A stretch of DNA of 64,000 nucleotides, from assembly GCA_039583875.1 (NCBI GenBank), contig CM077151.1:113602609-113666608 (forward strand), written 5' to 3'. Numbering within the stretch: position 1 is the stretch's first letter; each line of letters begins with the position of its first letter. This document shows positions 31,959-42,223 of the stretch, in pieces. The position numbers and the translations under genes are program-made. The DNA is from Platanthera guangdongensis (Eukaryota > Streptophyta > Magnoliopsida > Asparagales > Orchidaceae). The notes below the pieces were generated by a model, which had not been told where the DNA came from, made no database searches, and saw only the letters and a list, made by a program, of their open reading frames with translations.

Positions 31959-34082
31959 TGTAACGCCCCAAAACTCGAATATGAATGGGTAGTGTTTTTG
32001 AGAGCTTTGGAGCCATAATGGTTTCACACGACCTGTGACACGGGTGTGTCCAGAGCCGTATCCTTTTCTGGAATTGGCTGAGTTTTATTGAGTGTTAAAT
32101 ACGGCCTGGGATACGGTCATGTCCAGGTTGGACACGGGCGTGTCCATCGCTGACACGGGCGTGTCCATCGCTGACACTGGTGTGTCGAAAGATGTGTCCT
32201 TCTCTGTGTTTGTCGGGCTGTGTCGAGTGAGCAACACGCCCTGGGACACGGGTGTGTCCAGGTCGGACACGGGTGTGTCCAGCGCAGTCACGGGCGTGTC
32301 CAAAGCTGTGTCTTGTTCGTGTGTGACAGTTTTTATGTCGATTAAAGCACACGGCCTATGACATGGGCGTGTCCAGGTTTGACACAGGCGTGTCCAGGTT
32401 TAACACGGGCGTGTCCAGGGTTGACACGAGCGTGTCAGAAGCCGTATCCTGATTCGGATATCGACGAATTCTTTTACGAAAGTGAGACACGACCTGTGAT
32501 ATGGGCGTGTCACAGGTCGTGTGCGTCCCCATGTAGACGATTTTAAAGGTCAATCTAGGTCGTTTGTTTCATTTTAGAGGGATCCGACGGCCCAGAATCC
32601 ATCCTGTTGGTATAAGGCCGGGAAATGAGGGTTTATGCCTCATTTCATTTGGCCATTTCTCTTTCTAAGAGGTAGAGAAAGGGGAGAGAAAAGGGAGAAG
32701 GAGGGGATCCTGCCATTGTTGGAGCTTCGGAGCCCCAAATCGCGAGCCGAGCCCAGATATGCGGAGGCAAGTCCGTTGCGGTGGTTTTCATCTAGCTAGT
32801 TTTCCATGGCGCCGATGCGAACATCTAGGGTAACAATTCTCTACTTGGACATGTGAAGTCCTCTTCCTTTTTGCATAGGAAACTCTCTCCCGCGTGTGGG
32901 CGGTGAGTGTGAGGTATTCCTTCTGGTAGATATGGTTTATTCCCATAGTTTTGCATATAGAGTCTGGAATCGAAGTACGGACGTAGGCATGGTGTGTGAA
33001 GCCTATCCGAACATGTTGGTTTGGATCGGTGATGTTTTCATGATGCATGTATTGGCGGAGAAGACTCCGTACCATTTGTTTTTCGTGTTTTTCTACGTGG
33101 TAGATTGCAACAGGGAGCCTTGGGGACAAACTCCATGGTGCACCCGGAAAACTGGGCAGATGCGTGGTTCTGCCATCTTGGTAGCCTGGGAGCCAACTTG
33201 TACATAACTGGTTTATGTAAAATTGTATGATCGATTTGGGACTCGAGGAAGCTTGACCCGCGCCTATGACTTAAATTGACGTGGCGGTGTGAGCAACGGG
33301 CTGAGTGGAACCGTACCCGCTCTATGTAGTTCGGTTAAAGAGACCTAAGGTACGTGGCACTTACCATTGGCATAGAGGATGAGTCTTAGGCTTCGGCCGA
33401 AAAGACTAAAATGCTCACGATGTTGTCGTCCTGGGGGCGGTGGTGGACCGGGTTCACCGAGAATGTGCCCTGAGAGCACGAGGTGTGTGGTCGTGCGTGC
33501 CTACGCTTGTGGTGAAGTGTGCTTAAATTGTACTTTCACTGTCATGTTTGATTATACTAATGAAATACAGGGAAGGAGCACCGCCGCCGCGATTAAGGGA
33601 CGGGGTCATTATAATTTGATCAGCTTTAGCTGACCATTGCCTTGTTTTGTCACTGTGCGGTGGATTGTTCTTTTGCAGGAACAGGTGAGCCTAGTGGCAA
33701 GTAGCGGGCTAAAGCCCTTGATGGTGTGCTGGCCCTTGAAGGCCAAAGCAAAATGTTTACTTTATTATGTTCATGTGTGGCCGGCCTGGGAGCCGAAGTA
33801 TGTAAGCCAATTTTATTGATCAAACTATTGTAAGGCCTTAAGGCCAAAGTATTGGTGTATGTTATTTTATTCCTAATGTGGCTGTAGTGGACATTCATGT
33901 GTTTTGTATGGGTTCTTATAACGATTTTAAAAGCTTCCGCTAGAATGCTCTAAGTTAGGATGTATATTTCTATGCTGTTATCTTGGTATTCTTATGTAAC
34001 TCCACTAACTGTCTGTCGAATATGGTGTGGGGCCCCGGCCGGACCTTCTGTTATATTCCATGTGACGGATGAGGGTGTCACA
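31959..34082 (+). mobile_element. Gypsy 3' LTR (E-related family)
   Basis: Starts TGTAACGCCCC after the purine run AAGGGGGGAAGAA (31945-31957) and ends GGTGTCACA at 34082. 2,124 bp. Contains a palindrome array, TATAAGG at 32611, the palindrome TGTAAGGCCTTAAGGCC at 33829-33845 and GGTGTGGGGCCCCGGCCGG near 34025, both shared with the LTRs of E. It abuts a fragment of the G1 5' LTR, so it probably inserted into it. Confidence 0.85.
32030..32525 (+). repeat. GGACACGGGCGTGTCC palindrome array
   Basis: Around 15 copies of GACACGGGCGTGTC or variants, spaced 14-40 bp, 70-570 bp into the LTR and ending before TATAAGG at 32611. Same motif family as the array at 30885-31395 but on the opposite strand. 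Confidence 0.88.
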
Positions 34083-34865
34083 ATTACTAACTTTCTGATC
34101 CTTGATCACCACTTGTAAAATCTTGTTGAGGTATTCTTTTCTTGTGAAATCCTCAGGTTTGGAGAAGAAGCTGGTTGAGCGGCTAAGAGATTGGGGTTTT
34201 GGCTGGTGTTCTGCAACGTCTTTTCCTCACCGGTAATGAGGTTGTTGTCATTTGTATTTCCTGTAGTTCAGACATACATTGCTTTAGTGGGTTCGTGCCA
34301 GGATGTTGATGCCCACAGGATTTTGTTTATTGATTAGTACTTATTAGCTGCTAAGTCATTTGTATATGATTCATTGGCTTTTACTTGCTCTTTGGGAATG
34401 TTTTATGCTAGGATGCATGTTAGGTATTTTAAAATTGTAAAAGTATTACTTCTATCTCGTGCATATCATTTTCTAAAAGCTAAGGTCACTATATCTTTTT
34501 GAGCCTACAAACTAATTTCTATACTTATACTAAATCTAGAGTCTTGCATATCATGAGTTATCCTATATGGACATTTTTGCTGATGTTGGATGTCAAATAA
34601 TATAAACAAACTATTTTCCGCAGCATATAACTATTATTTCACATGTGGAGTAGTTGATCCACTGAGCCGAGGAATATGACCATCCAAAACTTAACTTAAA
34701 ACATGATTTTCACACATCATAACGTAGTACTTTTTTATATAAATTGTGTGGGGATTGTTGTTTGCATGAACGTCTGCAGTTATCCCCTACACGGTGTGGC
34801 ATCACGATACGTGTTTTCTCTTACTCTGATATACTTTAAATTTGGAGAAAATGCGGGTTATGATA
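34083..34865 (+). repeat. G1 5' LTR, 3' fragment
   Basis: Reverse-complementary in order to 35621-36340, the same end of the G2 LTR (shared words for AACACG..., GGGGATAACTG, CACTGAGCCGAGG, TGAGGTATT). It ends GGGTTATGATA just before the primer site. Its left part is missing, cut by the LTR ending at 34082. Confidence 0.8.
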
Positions 34866-34867
34866 GT

Positions 34868-34878
34868 TGGTATCAGAG
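34868..34878 (+). promoter_or_regulatory. Primer-binding site of G1
   Basis: TGGTATCAGAG two bases after the 5' LTR end; initiator tRNA-Met type. Confidence 0.88.
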
Positions 34879-35543
34879 AGATGGTTTTGTTTGACAATTG
34901 GTCAAACAACCATCTCTAATAGTTTTAGTTATCTTATTTCATTGCATACACCACTGATGTGTCATCAGTACGTCTTGGCTGAAGCATGAACACTACACTC
35001 ATAAACATGATAAGAAGTATACGGGGCATATTATGTAGTATGGGCTGCATAATATGTGTTCGTATATAAATCCTCATAGGAGGCAACATGTGATTGTTAT
35101 GTAGTATGAGATACATAACAATCATCACATGAATGCACATTAGATTTTTCTTTTCGTTGCATGCGATATTATGTAGTATGGGATGCATAATATTTCATGT
35201 GTACACCGCTTATATCATGCATTAAGGCCTTTTTAGAATGCATAGCATGGCATACATAGCATAATATAGCATTATCACACGTGTTAAACTAAAGATTTAC
35301 GTGATGACATATGTACACACATGATTTTAAGACAAAAAAATTAGAATTCATGCATTCATGGTTTAGGCACATGAGTTAGTAGGATGACGGTATATCATCC
35401 TAAGTTTAGGCATGACATCATTAATAAAATTCCCAGAGCAAGTTAGCAGCTTAAGCAAGTATTTGTACATGTATGGTCTGAACTAAGTTGTGTTGTTCTA
35501 GCGGTAAGCTAGGTTTTGATTAGTTGTTAATTATGTTATTAGA
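34879..35543 (+). other. Leader of G1
   Basis: About 665 bp of AT-rich untranslated leader between the primer site and the gag ATG. It contains three related stem-loops (listed separately), a good position for packaging or dimerisation signals. Confidence 0.65.
35027..35193 (+). repeat. Three leader hairpins with conserved 12-nt loop and covarying stems
   Basis: Hairpin 1: CATATTATG/CATAATATG (35027-35056). Hairpin 2: TGATTGTTATG/CATAACAATCA (35091-35124). Hairpin 3: ATATTATG/CATAATAT (35166-35193). All loops are 12 nt: TAGTATGGGCTG, TAGTATGAGATA, TAGTATGGGATG. Stem bases change together on both arms. Confidence 0.9.
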
Positions 35544-35620
35544 ATGTCGACATGTCCTGCGATGAGATCGACTCCCCAATCTGAGGGCGAGTCATCTGGA
35601 GATCAGAATGAGGCTGTAAT
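35544..35620 (+). pseudogene. G1 gag, N-terminal piece
   Basis: ATG at 35544 opens a frame (MSTCPAMRSTPQ...) that runs to the G2 insertion and continues in the same frame after the duplicated GTAAT at 42224-42228. The polar N-terminus is typical of chromovirus gag. The TSD lies inside codons that resume correctly, which proves the join. Confidence 0.8.
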
Positions 35621-38285
35621 TGTCACAATCCGTATTTTCTCCGCATTTAAAAGATATATTAGAGTAAGGAGAAAACACGTGTCGTGATGCCACATCACGC
35701 AGGGGATAACTGTGTACGCTCAGGTAGACTCCAACTCTACTTTTCATAAGAAATTCATAAGTTATTATAAAAGAAATTCAATTTTAAATTAAGGAGGTTG
35801 TATCCCTCGGCTCAGTGGATCAACTAGTCCACTAGAAAAATATAGTTATGTGATGTGGAAATACTTTGATTAGATTGATTTAACATCCTACATGAGTATA
35901 AACATCCCTGAAATACAACTCATGGTATGTAAAACTCTAGATTTATAATAATAGAGAAGGTAGCTTTTACGTTAGCTAGAAGATAGTGTCTTAGTTTTAG
36001 AAAAATGGCATGTATGAAATACTAGTAGTAATACTTGTATAAGTTTAAATATCTAACATGCAACCTAACATAAAGTCTTCTTAGAGAGCAAGTAAAAAAC
36101 AACCATAAGAGGTAAACTAGCAGCTAACAGAGTATTTAATAATCCAAAAGAAACTACCAGTGGGCGTCAACAAACTGACACGAACCCACCAAAAGTATGC
36201 AAGTCTAAACTAAAAAACAAAACAACAAACTACCTCACAGCGGTGAGGAAAAACCGCTGCAACACTGCAGTCCACATGCTACAACACAACTTAGCTGCTA
36301 CACCGGCTACAGCCCTGAACTTGAGGCATTCAAAAAAATAATACCTCAGCAAGAAAATATAACTGGCAAAGGAAAATAATCAGGTAAAAAGTACAAAGGC
36401 AAGGAAGGGTTTACCAAACCCGTATATAAGAAACGCTGAAAATCACAACTAATTAGCCAAATATAATGGATAAAGTTAAAGTTTGCAAATGAAAAGTTGA
36501 ACGGATATATGCACCAAGTGCGGAACGAAGCCATGCTTCGACAAAATCTGCAAGGATTAGCATAAATAACATAGACTGGTCTAAGAAGCAAACTGAATAC
36601 AAAACAGCTCGAAAATGTGAGTCACTGACACTTAGTAAAAACAGCCGGGCCGGAGTCGGTGACCAAAACATCCAAACCTGAGCTACCAAACCCAAAGTCT
36701 CAAAAAGGGCACTGCGATGGAGACCATATATCCAACATAACCCAACAGTCCACAAAAACAGAGACCAAACCAAGCCACCAAGTGTAATGACCCACGAACC
36801 GGCGTCCAGTTGGTGCTCCTTTATGCACTGCCAACCTACCTAGCCGAAGAAAACATCATAACCGACATCCCAACCAAAACCCAAGACTAAGCTCGAAGGC
36901 AAACCTTACACAGGCCCTAAAATCACCTTAAGGACCATACACGACGAATCGGGCCAAAAACAGTGAAAAAATCACCAAGTCCTGCGGTAATTCGGCGAGT
37001 ATACTTGACACACACAATGATATTCGACGAATTGGCGCCAAAGGACTTGGCTACGAAAATTCACCCAGCGATACTCGAAAATCGGCTTTATTCGGCGTGT
37101 ATACTAGACAACTCTACAACGATACTCGCCGAACTTGCCTTTAGCTAACCTATGATATTCGACGACTTTTCCCTTAGCGACATTCGGTGATACTCGCTGA
37201 TTCCTAATCGTTAATCGACGAATTTTAACATGCCCAATCTATCGAATCTAACTTAACGGAATCTGGCGACACCCACCAAATCCTAACCAAAACTCGCCGA
37301 ATTCTACTTATCTAAATTCGACTAATTTCTCACGATACATGCCAAATTTTACTTAGGCTAAACTATGTTATTCGGCGAAATTTCCTTAAACTGCTGAACC
37401 TAGTCTCTATGGTTTGGCCGAATACTTGCCCTACTCTAGGAGTTCTTTCATATCTAACCCATGCTAATCCTACTCTCTACGGGGAGGAGGAAGGAAAGTA
37501 AGAAAATAAACTAGAAATGGACATGCAAGGGGGAAAATCCACTTGCCTCAAATCTCTAAAAAAACTGCCTCCTAAAAGCTCTCTTCGACAAGAATGGGCC
37601 GCAAGAAGGTCCAAGTTACAAATCCTAAAACTTTTGAAGGAGAAAAGAGGTCAAAATCGCTAACCCTAATGTATAAAAATCGGGGAAATGGGAAGATCTT
37701 ACCACGATCGTGAATCCCTCATCGAGAGCTTTTTGAATCTCTACTCTATTGACAAAACCGATCACTGGAGCTCCCTCAACTGTCGGCCGAAAGCACACCC
37801 GTCCGTCGCTCCTTCCGTTTCGTGAAAACTTCTGCCATCGGGTTTAGGAAGAAGATGAATAGTAGCGTATAGGGTTTCGATTTAGGCATATATATATAAT
37901 ATAATAATTAATTAATTAATTAATGCCAAAATGACCGGAAATACAAACGACCTCGGAATCTTATGAAAATTGCACCATAGCTAAATACTGATGCTATGAA
38001 TCCAACGGCGAAGTCGGAATCGAGATCCGACAAAACCAAACTCGGGAAAACACCTCCTGAAGCAAAACACAAACATTCTCAAAAAGGCTCCACCGAGTCA
38101 CCAAAACAGACCCGGGTAGCAAGCGAATCTTGCAAACAGGCTAAACTCAGCCACACTGAAAACCTAAAGAAAAAAACCATGGTCTAACCATGGCACATGC
38201 CAAACACGCGTCAACATAACGCCCTGACATCATAAATATGCCAAAAAAGATTTAAACTAAACATTGAAAAATCGGGGGCGTTACA
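35621..38285 (-). repeat. 3' LTR of G2
   Basis: 2,665 bp; plus-strand ends TGTCACAATCC...GGGGGCGTTACA. The PPT complement ACTCCCCCT lies just right of it (38289-38297). It holds an AT microsatellite at 37888-37924 and a motif array at 36960-37390. Confidence 0.9.
36960..37390 (-). repeat. ACTCGCCGAA / TTCGGCGA motif array, G2 3' LTR
   Basis: Degenerate words TTCGGCGAGTATAC, GATACTCGCCGAA, ATATTCGACGA and others at about 20-40 bp spacing. The matching array in the other LTR is at 40917-41320. Unlike the other families it lies about 900-1,330 bp into the LTR. Confidence 0.75.
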
Positions 38286-38379
38286 GCCACTCCCCCTAAA
38301 AGAAAGTTTCGTCTCGAAACTTTAGGCACAAAAACTTCTATTACCGAAGAAAGAAATAACCAAGGATTATCAAAAAGGT

Positions 38380-40655
38380 TACATACCAAATAATTTAGGA
38401 GAACAGATGAGGATGAGCCTCCCTCATAGCTGACTCCAACTCACAAGTCATGTTGTCCACGTCTTGGTTTCGCCACAAAACTTTAACCATCGGTATTGTC
38501 TTCCTTCACAATACTCGATCTTGAGTATCCAAAACACGAATAAGCACTTCCACATACGAAAGGTTGGGCTCCAATTGGGGAACAGAATGAAGAACTTGCA
38601 TGTCACTAACCACACACTTCCGCAATTGGCTCACGTGAAATAGGTCGTGCACACCAGGAAAACTTGTAGGCAAATCCAGTCTATATGCTGACACACCAAT
38701 TTGCTCTGCAAATTTAAAAGGTCCCACATACCTCAGGTTCAACTTATCGTTCTTACCATACCTCTTGACTCCAAACATCGGGGAAACCTTAAGAAATACA
38801 ATGTCCCCAGCAACAAACTCCAAATCAGTCCTATGTCGATTGGCATTCCTCTAATAACGCTCTTGAGCTATCTGAAGCTTATATCGAATATGCTTTACAG
38901 AAACATCCATTTCTTCTAACGCTTTAGGACCCAATAACGGTCTCTGAACAACCTCGGCCCAAAACAAAGGAGGTTTGCAACGCCTCTCATACAAAGCCTC
39001 GAACAGGGCCATCTGAAAACTTTCTTGGTAACTGTTATTGTATGCAAATTCCATCAATCTCAAACGTTCATCCCATGTTCCTCTATGGTCTAAAATATAA
39101 CATCTGATCATATCTTCCACGATCTGATTTACTCTCTCCAATTGACCATTAGTCTGCGGATGATAAGCGGTGGAATATCACAAGCCGGTACCCAATCCTT
39201 CCTATAGGTCTCGATCTGATACAATACTGACAGGCACTCCATGTAACCTGACGATCTCATCCAAATATAATTCAGCTATCTTCTTCATGCAGTAGTCGAT
39301 CTTGAACGGCACGAAGTGAGCACACTTCATCAATTTGTCCACTATAACCTAAACAGAATCGTGTCCTCGGGGATATCTCGGCAATCCAGTAATGAAATCC
39401 ATCGAAATACTCTCCCACTTCCAACTTGGAATTTCTAAGGGCATTAACTTGCCTCCAGGCCTACCATGATCGGCCTTAACTCGCTTGCAAGTAAAACATT
39501 CTGGTACGAACTTAGCTATATCGCCCTTCATACCATACCACCAAACTATCTGCTTCAGATCCTTATACATTTTAGTAGAATCGGGGTGGTAGGCAACACT
39601 AGAACCATGCGCCTCTTTGCACAACTTAACTCGAATATCCTCAACTACGGGAATGCAAAATCTATCGCAGTACTTCAAAGTACTCGCATCATCAATCAAA
39701 AAGTCTGGTAATTCCCCTTTTGCAGTTCTATTATAGAGGTGCAGCAAATCAGGACCATCCCTTTGATGTAGCCTTCTCAGTAAAATCCATGAAGGCTATA
39801 ATACTTCCAAATTGTTGGGCAAGTCGCTACTCCCCACCAATATATCCATCAAAAGAAATTCCTCCACCAGTAAATCAACAAAAAGATTAAAAATTTTCAC
39901 TGACTTCCTACACAGGGCATCAGCTATCACAATAGCTTTGCCCGGATGGTATTGGATCTCTACATCATAATCTGCCACATACTCTAACCACATCCGCTGG
40001 CACAAATTTAATTCCCTTTGAGTGAAGACGTACTTCAAACTCTTATGATCAGTATAAATCTTGCACAGAGCATCATATAACAGATGTCTCCATAACTTCA
40101 AGGCATAAATCACAGCTGCGAACTCTAAATCATTCATAGGATAATTCCTTTCATGAGTCTTTAATTGTCGCGACCCATGCGCTATCACTTTGCCTTTTTG
40201 CATCAACCCATAACCAAGTCCAACGTGTGATGCGTCTACATACACAGCATACTCAATCCCTTCGGTAGGCAAGGCCAAAATTGGAGCAGTGCACAATCTC
40301 CTCTCTAATTCCTGAAAAGCCTCTTCGCACTTATCGCTCCAAACAAAGCTGTGTTCTTTTGCTTAAGCTTAGTCTGCGGCATAGACAATGTACAAAAACC
40401 TTCCACAAACCTCCTATAATATCGTGCCAACCCTAGGAAGCTCCTTATCTCTTTGGATGTGGCAGGTCTATTCCAATCCATAACGGTAGCTATCTTTTCA
40501 GGGTCCATAGAAAATCCATCCTTACTAACCACTTGACCCAGAAAAGAAACCTTAGGAAGTCAAAACTCGCACTTGCTCAGCTTAGCATACAACTTGTGCT
40601 CCCTTAAAGCAGTCAAAACTAAACGCAAGTGTTGAGCATGCTCTTCAGCACTGCG
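38380..40655 (-). pseudogene. G2 pol remnant: RT C-terminus, RNase H, integrase, chromodomain
   Basis: Read leftward from 40655: RT thumb region ([15 protein letters not shown], about 40410-40460), RNase H ([22 protein letters not shown], about 39900-40260), integrase zinc region and core (CFTCKRVKADHGRPGGKL, ISMDFITGLPR, about 39350-39500), a decayed middle, integrase C-terminus (YNNSYQESFQMALFEALY; GDIVFLKVSPMFGVKR) and chromodomain (RKTIPMVKVLW near 38480). Several stops and frameshifts separate these. Gag, protease and the RT active site are deleted. Confidence 0.88.
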
Positions 40656-42223
40656 ATGGTGGCCATCTATCCAACACAACCCAACAGTCCACAAAAACAG
40701 AGACCAAACCAAGCCACCAAGTGTAATGACCCACTAACCGGCGTCCAGTAGGTGGTCCTTTATCCACTGTGAACCTACCTAGCCGAAGAAAACATCATAA
40801 CTAACATCCCAACAAAAACCCAAGACTAAACCCAAAGTCAAACCTTACGCAAGCCCTAAAATCAGTCTAAGGACCATACACGACGAATCAGGCCAAAAAC
40901 AGCAATAAAATCACCAAGTCCTGCGGTAATTCGGTGAGTATACTCGACACACACAATGATACTCGGCGAATCGGCGACAAAGGACTTGACTATGAAAATT
41001 CACCTGACGATACTCGACGAATCTTCTTGATTCGGTGTGTATACTCGACAACTCTACAACGACACTCGCTGAACTTGCCTAGCTAACCTATGATATTCGA
41101 CGACTTTTCCCTTAGCGACATTCGGCGATACTCACTGATTCTTAATCGTTAATTGATAAATTTTAACTTGCCCAATCCCACTGAATCAAACTTAACGAAA
41201 TCTGGCGACACTCGCCGAATCCTAATCGAAACTCACCGAATTCTACCTATCTAAAATCGATGAATTTCTCACGAAACATGCCAAATTTTACTTAGGCTAA
41301 ACTATGTTATTCGGCGAAATTCCCTTAAACTGCTAAACCTAGTCTCTATGATTTGGCCAAAAACTTACCCTACTCTAGGAGTTCTTTGATAGCAGGCCCA
41401 CGCTAATCCTACTCTCTAAGGGGAGGAGGAAGGAAAGGAAGAAAATAAACTAGAAATGGACATGCAAGGGGGAAAATCCACTTGCCTCAAATCTCTAAAA
41501 AAACCACCGCCTCCAAGTTCACTTCGACAAGAATCGGCCGCAAGAAGGTCCAAGTCACAAATCCTGAAACTTTTGGAGGAGAAAAGAGATCAAAATCGCT
41601 AACCCTAACATATAAAATCGGGGAAACTGGAGGATTTTACCACATTCGTGAAGCCCTCATCGAGAGCTTTCTGAATCTCTACTCTATTGATGAAACTGAC
41701 CACCGGAGCTCCCTCAACCGCCGGCCGAAAGCACGCCCGTCCACCGCTCCTTCCATTTCACCAAAACGTCCGCCGTCGGGTTTAGCAAGAAGATGAATAG
41801 TAGCGGGTAGGGTTTTGATTTATGCATTTATATATAAATAATATAATAATTAATTAATTAATGCCAAAATGACCCAAAATCCAAACGACCTCGAAATCTT
41901 ACAAAAATCGCACCGTGGTTAAATATTGATGCTACGAATCCAACGATAAAGTCAGAATTGAGATCCGACAAACCAAATATGGGAAAACACCTCCCGTAGC
42001 CAAAACACAAGCATTCCCAAAAAGGCTCCACCGAGTTACCAAAACAGACTCGACTCGCAAGACAATCTTGCAAATAATCTAAACCCAGGCACACTGAAAA
42101 CCTAAAGAGCAATAACCACGCTTTACCATGGCACATGCCAAACACGCGTCAATGTGACACTCTGACGTCATAAATACGCCAAAAAAGAATTAAACTAAAC
42201 ATCGAAAAATCGGGGGCGTTACA
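40648..42223 (-). repeat. 5' LTR fragment of G2
   Basis: Matches 36709-38285 of the 3' LTR along its length (1,576 versus 1,577 bp). It is joined to RT sequence at the shared 8-mer GCACTGCG (40648-40655). It contains the homologous motif array at 40917-41320. Confidence 0.9.

Larger units (their letters stand above)
35621..42223 (-). mobile_element. G2: chromovirus Gypsy element, minus strand, internally deleted
   Basis: Flanked by TSD GTAAT (35616-35620, 42224-42228). The left LTR is complete (35621-38285). The right LTR lacks its left part (40648-42223 remain). The coding remnant between them runs RT C-terminus, RNase H, integrase, chromodomain on the minus strand. The lost part spans the LTR 3' end, primer site, gag, protease and most of RT. 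It sits inside G1 gag. LTR divergence is roughly 10% by eye, mostly transitions. Confidence 0.92.

Noticed and set aside
34083..34865. Initially taken as host flank of the Gypsy LTR ending at 34082
   Set aside because: It is the reverse complement in order of the end of the G2 LTR and is followed by TGGTATCAGAG, so it is the G1 5' LTR.
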